From a virus, in IMG/VR virus record IMGVR_UViG_3300044950_000075, positions 1 to 20,951 of that record: a stretch of DNA of 20,951 nt. The stretch is one strand, 5' to 3'. Positions 14,149-20,951 of the stretch are shown one piece after another. Under the pieces are notes generated by a model, which saw nothing but the letters and a program-made list of their open reading frames with translations, was not told the DNA's origin and searched no databases. Positions within the stretch are counted from its first letter, which is position 1. Each line of letters begins with the position of its first letter. The position numbers were made by a program, and so were the translations under genes.

Positions 14149-16207
14149 CTTATCCCCTTTAGGCGGCGCTGGCGCACAGTTCTTCACCAACGATGGCGTC
14201 CCTTTATCAGGCGGTCTACTGTACACTTACCAAGCAGGCTCTACTACGCCTGCTACTACATACACATCAGGCTCAGGCATTACTGCCCTAGCTAACCCAA
14301 TTATCTTAGACGCAGCAGGCCGAGTGCCTACTGGCGAGATTTGGTTAACAGACGGCATTGCTTACAAGTTTGTACTAAAAGACTCCACAGATGTATTAAT
14401 TGCCACTTGGGACGGCTTGTCAGGCATTAACTCTAACTTTATTGCTTACTCATCGGTAGAAGAAACAGCGACGGCTACAGCCGGTCAGACGGTATTTGAC
14501 TTATCGTTAACTTACATTGTAGGCGCTAATAGTTTAGCTGTGTTTGTTAATGGCAGTAATCAGATTGTTAACGTAAACTATTTAGAAACCGATGAGAACA
14601 CCGTTACGTTCATAACAGGTCTTAACGTAGGCGATGTAGTTAAGTTTTCAACTGCCACGCCAGTTGCTACTAATGCTATGGATGCCGCTAACGTATCCTA
14701 CACGCCCGCAGGCGCTCAAGCGGTGACAACTAACGTGCAAGCTAAACTTCGTGAGACAGTGTCTGTTATGGATTTTGGTGCAACTGGGGATGGTGTAACA
14801 GATGATACGGCAGCTATTGTTGCAGCCTTAGCCGCAGCAAAAGAAGTATTCTTTCCTAGCGGTACATACCTTGTATCTTCAAGTATTACGCTAACTACAG
14901 GGCATAGGCTTATAGGCGCAGGCCCTTCTACTGGCGGATCAACTATAAATGTAAGCGCCAACACTATTGATTTATTTACGCCTAGTGCAAATGCACGAAA
15001 TATTGTAATTGATAGCTTATCTTTAAACTCTCCTACTGGCGGTACTAACTCTGCGGTTAAAGCTAGTGCTTCAGGATTAGCAGAGTGCATACAAAATAAT
15101 TTACGCATATTAGGGTTTAATTATTGGATTAACGCTACTGAGCTATATTGGCAAAATACCCATACAAACATAAGAAGTTTTTGCCCTAACAGCATATATA
15201 TATTTGGTACTGGCGGCGGGAGTATTAATAATCTTTTTGAAAACGTATATATAGATTTATCAGGTGCTACGGCTAATGGTTATCAGGCAATTACATTAAA
15301 AGCGACAAAAACAACACGGTTTGATAAATGTAATTTTGGCGCAAGTGCTACTTACACTGGAAGATGGATTCAAACAACAAGCTCAAATAATGCGTTAACT
15401 TTTGCAAACTGTAACTTTGAAGAAATTGCGGTAGCTAATGCAGACTTTGTATTTTATCATTCCGGCGATACCGACGTTGAGTACAACGCTTGTACTATGG
15501 TTGGCGCAACTAAAGCAGGGGCTACAGGCAGTTTAATTTTAGCCCAAGGAAATACTTGTGCGGTTACAATAGTTAACTCTAGTTTTGCACAAGGGGTTAA
15601 TACAGTAGATTATTATTTAGATATTCAAGCTGCCGCAGTATCTTTAGTAAACTCCCCTGTTTTTAATAACAGTACAAAAATAAATTATAGCGCAAATGGC
15701 GGCGTATATCCGCCAGTTATACAAGACTTAAGCAGCGTAAACAAAGAATTAGAATCCGTAACGTATAAACGTATTGCGTCTGCAACAAACCAAGATTTTG
15801 CGCAAAAAGAAATATTTACTAGCTATCAAAGTACAGGCGCTGTACATAACTTACTTACGTTTACATATACTGCGCCTATAGACTCAGGAGATACTGCAGC
15901 TATATCGGGCGTGTTAACCGTTATGTTCACGGGTAGAAATGATGCTGGCGCAAGAACGTCAGGGTTTGCTAGTTTTTACATAATATATAATAATGATGGT
16001 CAAACAACAGTTACTAGAGATGCAATGTTGTCGCCAACTGGCGCTTCGCGGACTGTAGATATAACCGTAGCGCAAAGCGGTACTTCGCTTCAGTTAACAA
16101 TAACGCCTAATCTTAATGCTATTAGTGGCGGTGAAGTTACCTCGTCGTTTAAATATTTACACGCTAGATTTGCAAGCTCAGATATTTCAGTTGTATATGC
16201 AGTTTAA
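14138..16207 (+). CDS. Tailspike B: head/tail-binding domain plus beta-helix
   Basis: A 689-residue spike with three visible parts. Residues 1-95 (NLSPLGGAGAQFFTNDGVPLSGGLLYTYQAGST, then PIILDAAGRVPTGEIWLTDG) form a compact beta domain of the type that anchors podophage spikes to the virion. Residues about 108-180 (TATAGQTVFDLSLTYIVGANSLAVFVNG) form a second beta domain common in phage fibres. From about residue 200, KLRETVSVMDFGATGDGVTDDTAAIVAA starts a right-handed beta-helix of pectate-lyase-3 type, with FPSGTYLVSSSITLTTGHRLIGAG in its first coils. A C-terminal beta-sandwich (about 560-689) ends SSDISVVYAV. It probably recognises or degrades surface glycans. The AGGAG site (14127-14131) lies six bases before the ATG, inside the membrane-protein gene. 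Confidence 0.9.
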   Translation: MSVNLSPLGGAGAQFFTNDGVPLSGGLLYTYQAGSTTPATTYTSGSGITALANPIILDAAGRVPTGEIWLTDGIAYKFVLKDSTDVLIATWDGLSGINSNFIAYSSVEETATATAGQTVFDLSLTYIVGANSLAVFVNGSNQIVNVNYLETDENTVTFITGLNVGDVVKFSTATPVATNAMDAANVSYTPAGAQAVTTNVQAKLRETVSVMDFGATGDGVTDDTAAIVAALAAAKEVFFPSGTYLVSSSITLTTGHRLIGAGPSTGGSTINVSANTIDLFTPSANARNIVIDSLSLNSPTGGTNSAVKASASGLAECIQNNLRILGFNYWINATELYWQNTHTNIRSFCPNSIYIFGTGGGSINNLFENVYIDLSGATANGYQAITLKATKTTRFDKCNFGASATYTGRWIQTTSSNNALTFANCNFEEIAVANADFVFYHSGDTDVEYNACTMVGATKAGATGSLILAQGNTCAVTIVNSSFAQGVNTVDYYLDIQAAAVSLVNSPVFNNSTKINYSANGGVYPPVIQDLSSVNKELESVTYKRIASATNQDFAQKEIFTSYQSTGAVHNLLTFTYTAPIDSGDTAAISGVLTVMFTGRNDAGARTSGFASFYIIYNNDGQTTVTRDAMLSPTGASRTVDITVAQSGTSLQLTITPNLNAISGGEVTSSFKYLHARFASSDISVVYAV

Positions 16208-16218
16208 TATTCAGTAGC

Positions 16219-16587
16219 ATGATACCGGATGATGTGTGGCAAGTTATCGTTGACCATTATAAGAAATATGATAAGGTAACGTATGACGCAGAAGCAAAAA
16301 AAGCAGTAGAGCAGCATGCTAAAGTTGTTAATTTTGATGGCGGCGTGTTTATAGTAGTAGAGAATGAATTTGATTTATTCGTATCTCAAGCTAGACAAGG
16401 CAAGTGGAATGTAAAGCATGAGATTACAAAAGTAATAGATTCAATAGCCAAGGATTACCCAACGGCTATAATACAGATACAAGAGGGTAACGCTAAATCT
16501 TTACGGTTAGCAAAACATTTTAAGTTTAATGAAGTTAGCCGTAATGATGGGCTTATTAGATTGGAGAAACAATTATGGGTGGAGTAG
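16219..16587 (+). CDS. GNAT-like protein, possible gp14-type head assembly factor (DUF2824-like)
   Basis: A 122-residue protein whose C-terminal half (IIQIQEGNAKSLRLAKHF, then KFNEVSRNDGLIRLEK, about 86-118) looks like the last conserved block of the GNAT acetyltransferase fold, with the Asn-x-x-Ser-Leu-x-Leu-Ala pattern. The first half is less typical, and a clear pyrophosphate-binding Q/RxxGxG/A loop is not visible, so catalytic activity is doubtful. In P22 the gene before the ejection proteins is 14, a head assembly protein that I recall as belonging to the GNAT-like DUF2824 group. Position and fold make this a likely counterpart, though the sequence link is from memory. The start lacks a strong ribosome site. 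The gene overlaps the next one by 13 bases. Confidence 0.6.
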   Translation: MIPDDVWQVIVDHYKKYDKVTYDAEAKKAVEQHAKVVNFDGGVFIVVENEFDLFVSQARQGKWNVKHEITKVIDSIAKDYPTAIIQIQEGNAKSLRLAKHFKFNEVSRNDGLIRLEKQLWVE

Positions 16588-17429
16588 TTAAAGCAATAGG
16601 TAAAATTGCGGGGCCAGCGCTAAGTGTTGCAGGCATGGCGACAGGCAATCCTGCGCTTATGGCAGCAGGGTCTGCTGTAGGCGGTCTTCAAAGTTCTTCA
16701 GCGGCTAAAAAAGCGGCCAACGCTCAAGTTGCCGCCGCGCAACAAGCGGGCGACCTTCAAAAGGAAATGTATTATAAAAACCTTGAGTTGCAAGAGCCGT
16801 TCCGCGAGGCGGGGCTGTCAGCGCAAAACAAACTGCTAGACTACATGGGTCTAACACCTGGCGCTGGCGGTAAGTACACTAAAGACTTTAGCATGCAAGA
16901 CTTCCAACAAGACCCAGGCTATGCGTTCCGTATGTCCGAGGGTCTTAAAGCGTTAGATCGTACGGCAGCCGCTAGAGGCGGTATGCTGTCAGGCGCAGCG
17001 TTAAAAGGCGCTCAACGCTTTGGTCAAGATTTAGGCTCTCAAGAGTATCAAAACGCGTTTAACCGTTACCAAACTAACCGCGCTAACCAACTTAATCCGC
17101 TACAAAGTTTAATGGGTGCAGGTCAGACAGCTGCTAATACTTTGGGTTCAGCAGGTCAGAACTACGCTAACCAAGCTGGTGAAGCGTACATGGGCGCAGG
17201 TAATGCCCGCGCATCAGGTTACGTGGGTAGCGCTAACGCATGGTCTAACGCATTAGGACAAGCGGCTAATACTTACAGTCAAAATCAATTGATGAATAGA
17301 ATGTTTCCGCAAGGCGGCGGGAGTTCTTTTGTAGACCCCTCAATATTTGGCGGCACTGCGGCTCCTGGCGTAAGCTATTTTGGCAGTAATAATTATGTTT
17401 CGCCCGTAAGCGGCGGGTTTGTTATATAA
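16575..17429 (+). CDS. DNA transfer/ejection protein (gp7 position)
   Basis: A 284-residue Ala/Gly/Gln-rich protein. Residues 1-45 are a Gly/Ala-rich hydrophobic stretch (GGVVKAIGKIAGPALSVAGMA) that could insert in membranes. A helix rich in Ala/Gln follows (about 46-75), then a conserved core with FSMQDFQQDPGYAFRMSEG, LKALDRTAAARGGMLSGAA and LGSQEYQNAFNRY at about 114-175. This core is typical of phage proteins annotated as DNA transfer or internal virion proteins placed next to spike and ejection genes. The C-terminus is a low-complexity Gly/Asn/Ser/Ala region. By position it matches P22 gp7, one of the three ejected proteins that extend the short tail across the cell envelope. A GGAG site lies at 16562-16565. 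Confidence 0.75.
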   Translation: MGGVVKAIGKIAGPALSVAGMATGNPALMAAGSAVGGLQSSSAAKKAANAQVAAAQQAGDLQKEMYYKNLELQEPFREAGLSAQNKLLDYMGLTPGAGGKYTKDFSMQDFQQDPGYAFRMSEGLKALDRTAAARGGMLSGAALKGAQRFGQDLGSQEYQNAFNRYQTNRANQLNPLQSLMGAGQTAANTLGSAGQNYANQAGEAYMGAGNARASGYVGSANAWSNALGQAANTYSQNQLMNRMFPQGGGSSFVDPSIFGGTAAPGVSYFGSNNYVSPVSGGFVI

Positions 17430-17442
17430 AGGATATTTAATC

Positions 17443-18711
17443 ATGCCAATAGATCCAAGTATTGCTTTAGGCGTTAAGCCTATCCAGTTTGAATCGCCAA
17501 TCAATCAAATGGCGAAAATGTACGAGTTGCAAAACCTGCAACAGACCGGTCAAGCAAATCAGCTTGCTATGCAAGAAAAACAACGTGCGATAGCTGAAGA
17601 CGAAGCTGTCCGTAATTACTTTGCCCAACAAGACAGAACATCTCCTGACTTTGCTAAAGGCCTTTACGGTATCTCCCCTAAAACAGGTCAAGCGTATGAG
17701 AAGTTTCAAGCTGAAACAAGTAAAGAAAAAACATTAGCTAAAAATGCTGAGATAGAACAACTTACTAAAATACACGGTGTTCTTAAAACAGGCGCAACAC
17801 AGGTTTTGGCTAATCCTACATTAGCTAACGCTATCCGTGTTACACAAGAAGTAGGTCGTATGACAGGCTCAGACGTATCGGCTGATCTAGCACAATTAAC
17901 AGAGCTAGGAGAAAATCCTGAAGCCATCCGTCGTTGGGCGGCGGGGCATGCACTTGAAGCGGACAAACTATTGCCTAAATTTGAAAGCCAACAAAATGTA
18001 ATGGTTAACGGTGTACCTACTTCACGTATACTTAGCATAGATCAGTTAACGAATAAAGCAAGTACCTTAGAAGGTTCAGCAGCTCCTACATACAATAAAC
18101 CTGCGGCAAGCACTGTAGTTAACGTAAATAATGCTCAAGAAAAAGAGTTTGAAAAACAATTAGGCAAAGGTCAAGCCGATAAAGTGTTGGCCAGTAAAGC
18201 CAGCGCTGAAGACGCGGCGCAAATACTAGCTACTAACATGGTCGGTAAAACCTTGTTAGATAAAGGCATGCTAACTGGCGTAGGCGCTAACTTCTTTACC
18301 ACGCTTAACCAAGGTCTTAGCCAGGCTGGTATTGATTTTGGTTACGCTGATGCCGCGCAGAACTCACAAGCATACGGTGCATTAATGGCCGCTAACACCG
18401 CTAAAATTATTAAACAGTTTGGTGCGGGTACTGGCTTGTCTGATGCTGATAGGGAATACGCATTGAAAGCCGCTGCTGGTGATATTAAAATGGATGAGAA
18501 AGCTATTCGTAAGATTCTTGGCATTAATAACAGAGCCGCGCAAAATGCTATTACTAAACATAACAGAGACGTATCGGGTATTAAGACTAACATACCGTTA
18601 GCTGTAGACGTAAAAGATTATACGGCTGGCATACCTGAAGGCCGCACTGGCGCAACAGAAAAAGATACGCGTAAACCTTTGTCTAGCTTAATTAAATCTA
18701 AAAGGGATTAA
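17443..18711 (+). CDS. Internal virion/ejection protein (gp20 position)
   Basis: I chose the ATG at 17443 (MPIDPSIALGV) because AAAGGA at 17428-17433 lies nine bases upstream; an in-frame TTG at 17419 inside the preceding gene has no such site. This gives 422 residues. The protein is predicted mainly helical: Gln/Ala/Glu-rich helices at about 20-60 and 88-110, a middle helical repeat-like part (TGATQVLANPTLANAIRVTQEV), a linker near 205-225, then GKGQADKVLASKASAEDAAQ. The C-terminal conserved block FGAGTGLSDADREYALKAAAGDI occurs in many phage minor virion proteins. The end is basic (LIKSKRD). By position and composition it matches P22 gp20, an ejected protein needed for DNA delivery. No membrane segment is obvious. 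Confidence 0.72.
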   Translation: MPIDPSIALGVKPIQFESPINQMAKMYELQNLQQTGQANQLAMQEKQRAIAEDEAVRNYFAQQDRTSPDFAKGLYGISPKTGQAYEKFQAETSKEKTLAKNAEIEQLTKIHGVLKTGATQVLANPTLANAIRVTQEVGRMTGSDVSADLAQLTELGENPEAIRRWAAGHALEADKLLPKFESQQNVMVNGVPTSRILSIDQLTNKASTLEGSAAPTYNKPAASTVVNVNNAQEKEFEKQLGKGQADKVLASKASAEDAAQILATNMVGKTLLDKGMLTGVGANFFTTLNQGLSQAGIDFGYADAAQNSQAYGALMAANTAKIIKQFGAGTGLSDADREYALKAAAGDIKMDEKAIRKILGINNRAAQNAITKHNRDVSGIKTNIPLAVDVKDYTAGIPEGRTGATEKDTRKPLSSLIKSKRD

Positions 18712-18713
18712 CT

Positions 18714-20288
18714 ATGGCTGATAATTTTAAAAATCAGATTAATTCGGCTAGACGCGCAGGGTATTCTGACGCTGAAATTATTGACCATTTAAAACAAACA
18801 GATTCTGAGATATCTGCTGCGCTGAATGAAGGTTATTCTCCGGATGAAATCTTAGCGCATATTGCGCCGCCTCCTACCAAGATGGAATCATTTGCGCGTG
18901 GCGCAGGCATTACCCTTCGCGGTGCAGCGCCTAGTGTTCTAGGTGCCACAGCCGGTGCAGCATTAGGTGCCTTTGGTGGCCCAGCCGCACCTATCACCGT
19001 GCCTGCTGGTGCTTTGATTGGCTCTGCGGCTGTGCCTATAAGTGATGCAGTCATAAGTGCTTACAATGCGCTTGCGGGTAAAAACGTGCGTCCTACATCT
19101 GAAGTCATTAAGAATATGTTAGGCGGCCCTAGACCTGAAACTACTAGCGAACGTATGCTTGAGGTTGCAAGTGGCGCATTAACCCCAGCAGGCGTGGAAT
19201 CAACTGCCGCCGGTTTAGTTAAAGCTGTGCCTGGTATGCTAGGCCGCGCTGGACAAGTTATGTCTCAAGCCCCATTGTCTCAAGTTGTTACAGCGCCTAC
19301 ATCTGCCGCCGTAACGCAAGGCGTTACAGAGAAGTCAGGCAACCCATTGCTAGGCATTGCGGCAGGTGCAGCCACAGGCGGTCTTACTAACCTGCGTACT
19401 AACGTGCGTCAACAAGCGTCATCAGCAGATCAACTAGCCCTTCGTGCAAAAGCCAACTACGATACATTAGATGCGTCAGGTTTCCAATTAGACCCTAATG
19501 CGTTTAAGACCCATTTCGGTACTATTGCGCCTAAACTTCGCGCTAGTCAAGGCTATGTAGAAAACGCCTACCCTAAAGTAAAAGCCGTTATTGACGAGCT
19601 AGTGTCTGACACACCTAAAGACGTGGCAGAGATTACAGCGCTTCGTAAAGTTATCGGCGGTGTAAAAGGCAGTGCAGACGCACAAGAACGATTGATTGGC
19701 GGTCAACTAATGGACGAGTTTGATGATTACGTTCTTAATGCGCCTGCGTCAGCCATTGTTGGCGGTGATAAGAAAGCCGTTGAAGCGTGGAAGAACGCAC
19801 GTCAAGACTACTCACGCATGAAAAAAGGCGAGATATTTACTGACATCATTGAGAAGGCTGAACTATCTCAAGGCGACAAAGGTAAAGCTATTGCAAGCCA
19901 ACTATCTAGCCTGGCTAAGAACGATAAGAAAATGCGTTTGTTTTCTAAGGCTGAACAAGAGCAAATTAAAGAAGCCGCTAAAGGCGGTAAGATACAGTCC
20001 CTACTTAATACTGTGGCCAAGTTTACGCCTATGACGCCTGCTGCGGCTATCTTTACCGCCGTAAGCCCTTGGGGTGCGTACACTGCTGCTGGCGGTTTAG
20101 CCAGTAAAGCGGCGGCAACAGGCATGCAAGAACGTCAAGCTAACAGATTAGCCAATCAAATGCGCTCAGGTGCAGGCGCTAAACTACCTATCGCTGAAGG
20201 CTTTGCGCGTAACCTACCTATGGCGACGTATCGCCAAGGTGTCAACACTCTTGCAACACAACAACAGCAAAACGCTTTAGCCCAATAA
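18714..20288 (+). CDS. Ejection protein with membrane-active segment (gp16 position)
   Basis: A 524-residue protein in the position of P22 gp16 (609 residues). The N-terminus has two copies of a short motif, ARRAGYSDAEIIDHL (12-26) and ALNEGYSPDEILAHI (36-50), resembling small helical repeats in phage internal proteins. Residues about 62-122 are a Gly/Ala/Pro-rich hydrophobic stretch (RGAAPSVLGATAGAALGAFG and onward) likely to insert in or cross a membrane, as expected of a protein ejected to form a DNA channel. A charged helical part follows (about 235-420), with a second hydrophobic patch near 435-470 (TPAAAIFTAVSPWGAYTAAG). The C-terminus is Gln-rich. It starts three bases after the preceding stop with an AGGGA site. 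The gp16 match rests on order and composition, not alignment. Confidence 0.73.
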   Translation: MADNFKNQINSARRAGYSDAEIIDHLKQTDSEISAALNEGYSPDEILAHIAPPPTKMESFARGAGITLRGAAPSVLGATAGAALGAFGGPAAPITVPAGALIGSAAVPISDAVISAYNALAGKNVRPTSEVIKNMLGGPRPETTSERMLEVASGALTPAGVESTAAGLVKAVPGMLGRAGQVMSQAPLSQVVTAPTSAAVTQGVTEKSGNPLLGIAAGAATGGLTNLRTNVRQQASSADQLALRAKANYDTLDASGFQLDPNAFKTHFGTIAPKLRASQGYVENAYPKVKAVIDELVSDTPKDVAEITALRKVIGGVKGSADAQERLIGGQLMDEFDDYVLNAPASAIVGGDKKAVEAWKNARQDYSRMKKGEIFTDIIEKAELSQGDKGKAIASQLSSLAKNDKKMRLFSKAEQEQIKEAAKGGKIQSLLNTVAKFTPMTPAAAIFTAVSPWGAYTAAGGLASKAAATGMQERQANRLANQMRSGAGAKLPIAEGFARNLPMATYRQGVNTLATQQQQNALAQ

Positions 20289-20300
20289 GGTAGATTAATA

Positions 20301-20561
20301 ATGGACGATCAAACATCACGCCTCAACCGTATAGAAGAAAAGCTGGACAAAGTAAGTGAAGCGATTGTTTCATTGGCCCGCATGGAAGAACGAATGATTA
20401 CGTTGTTTAAGCGCATGGACAGTTACGACGACCATCATCGTATATTAGAAGGCCGCGTGACCAAGGTCGAAGTGACGCATGCGTCAGGCGCATGGGTCGA
20501 ACGCGTGGTGTGGTTAATTGTTGGCGGTCTTATTATGGGGACAATATATTTTGGTAAATAG
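20301..20561 (+). CDS. Coiled-coil plus single membrane helix protein, holin/XhlA-like
   Basis: An 86-residue protein with heptad-patterned N-terminal helices (RLNRIEEKLDKVSEAIVSLA and MEERMITLFKRMDSYDD) up to about residue 58. A short linker (THASGAWVER) leads to one hydrophobic helix at about 68-84 (VVWLIVGGLIMGTIYFG). This architecture matches small phage lysis-cassette proteins of the XhlA/holin-associated type. It immediately precedes the endolysin gene, whose likely start lies inside its last codons, supporting a role in holing the inner membrane or regulating lysis. An AAGG site overlaps the preceding stop region (about 20286-20290). Confidence 0.75.
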   Translation: MDDQTSRLNRIEEKLDKVSEAIVSLARMEERMITLFKRMDSYDDHHRILEGRVTKVEVTHASGAWVERVVWLIVGGLIMGTIYFGK

Positions 20562-20951
20562 TCGTAATGTGTCCGATTTGCATCCTAAAGTCGCTGCAAT
20601 GTGCAAGGCTTTTATTGAAGAATGTGATAAGAAAGGCATTGACGTATTGATTACATCCACGTATCGTGATGCAGCAAGTCAAACAGCGCTCTACAATCAA
20701 GGCCGCACAAAGCCTGGCAACATAGTAACTAATGCCAAGGCGGGGCAATCTTTTCATAATTGGAAAGTCGCGTTTGACTTTTGTCCTATCGTTAACGGCA
20801 AATGCCAGTGGAACGATAAGGGCTTGTTTGCAACCTGCGGCGCTATCGCAGAAAGCGTAGGGCTTGAATGGGCTGGTCGATGGACTGGCAAGTTTAAGGA
20901 GACGGCGCACTGTCAGTTTACCGGCGGTCTGTCACTACTCGATTTTCAAAA
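20551..20951 (+). CDS. Endolysin, M15 (VanY/L-alanyl-D-glutamate-type) peptidase, 3' truncated
   Basis: The frame is open to the window end, giving at least 133 residues. I chose the TTG at 20551, giving (M)VNSRNVSDLHPKV, because related phage endolysins commonly start with 'NSR.lsDLhP' and a GGGGAC sequence lies about ten bases upstream; a GTG at 20569 is the alternative. M15 zinc peptidase features are all visible: TSTYRD (substrate-binding Arg), SFHNWKVAFDF with zinc ligands His and Asp in the SxHxxxxAxD pattern, GLEWAGRW with the catalytic Glu, and AHCQF with the third zinc ligand His. The enzyme cuts peptide bridges of host peptidoglycan. No signal sequence is present, so it depends on a holin, plausibly the preceding gene. 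Six cysteines are present in the visible part. The very C-terminus is missing. Confidence 0.9.
   Translation, partial: MVNSRNVSDLHPKVAAMCKAFIEECDKKGIDVLITSTYRDAASQTALYNQGRTKPGNIVTNAKAGQSFHNWKVAFDFCPIVNGKCQWNDKGLFATCGAIAESVGLEWAGRWTGKFKETAHCQFTGGLSLLDFQ

Noticed and set aside
14716-15108. Minus-strand open frame opposite tailspike B
   Set aside because: Antisense to the conserved beta-helix entry module; its composition mirrors the spike's Ala/Thr/Val codons and there is no independent coding evidence.
17419-17442. TTG at 17419 as start of the gp20-position protein
   Set aside because: The ATG at 17443 has AAAGGA at suitable spacing and avoids overlapping the preceding coding end; the TTG has no ribosome site.
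20533-20910. Minus-strand open frame at the window end
   Set aside because: It covers the same bases as the M15 endolysin, whose zinc ligands and catalytic residues on the plus strand are unambiguous.

Overview
This window is a stretch of the late (virion and lysis) region of a short-tailed, P22-like dsDNA bacteriophage or prophage. All supported genes lie on the + strand, packed with gaps mostly under 60 bases and many overlapping stop/start codons. The P22-type assignment rests on the gene order and recognisable families: terminase large subunit, P22-type portal, scaffold, P22-type coat, gp4-type and gp10-type tail accessory proteins, then a gp14/gp7/gp20/gp16-like injection block. The host is probably a Gram-negative bacterium, because the window ends in an M15-type peptidoglycan endopeptidase and the spikes look like polysaccharide-binding or depolymerising proteins. 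An aquatic proteobacterium is only a guess. No integrase, repressor, tRNA, insertion sequence or CRISPR array is visible, so a lytic or temperate lifestyle cannot be decided.

Layout: 1-686 is the C-terminal nuclease half of the terminase, clearly GC-richer than the rest. 689-3319 holds a basic microprotein, a GroES co-chaperonin and the portal. 3316-4723 is an accessory cassette of a small helical protein carrying the Dps ferroxidase residue pattern and two beta-rich, probably virion-surface proteins. 4703-6833 is the scaffold-coat unit, bracketed by a candidate promoter with a 5' hairpin and a UUCG-loop terminator. 6846-7882 carries a small head-associated protein, a GT-A type glycosyltransferase and a 58-residue protein. 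7894-10046 encodes the two head-completion/tail-hub proteins.

10039-16207 is the host-recognition region: a 691-residue fibre, an 85-residue protein, two beta-helix tailspikes and a small membrane protein between the spikes. 16219-20288 encodes a GNAT-like protein and three likely ejection (injectosome) proteins in the P22 14-7-20-16 order. 20301-20951 begins the lysis cassette with a coiled-coil/one-TM protein and an endolysin cut off by the window end.

How the genes work together: portal, scaffold and coat build the procapsid, perhaps with the phage GroES steering host GroEL toward coat folding. Terminase packages DNA. The gp4- and gp10-like proteins seal the portal. Fibre and spikes attach to the cell surface, the ejection proteins escort DNA through the envelope, and the lysis proteins release progeny. 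The most unusual points are the Dps-like miniature ferritin candidate, GroES beside the portal, a glycosyltransferase inside the head/tail module, the absence of a recognisable tail-needle gene, and a scaffold-coat unit that appears to have its own transcription signals.
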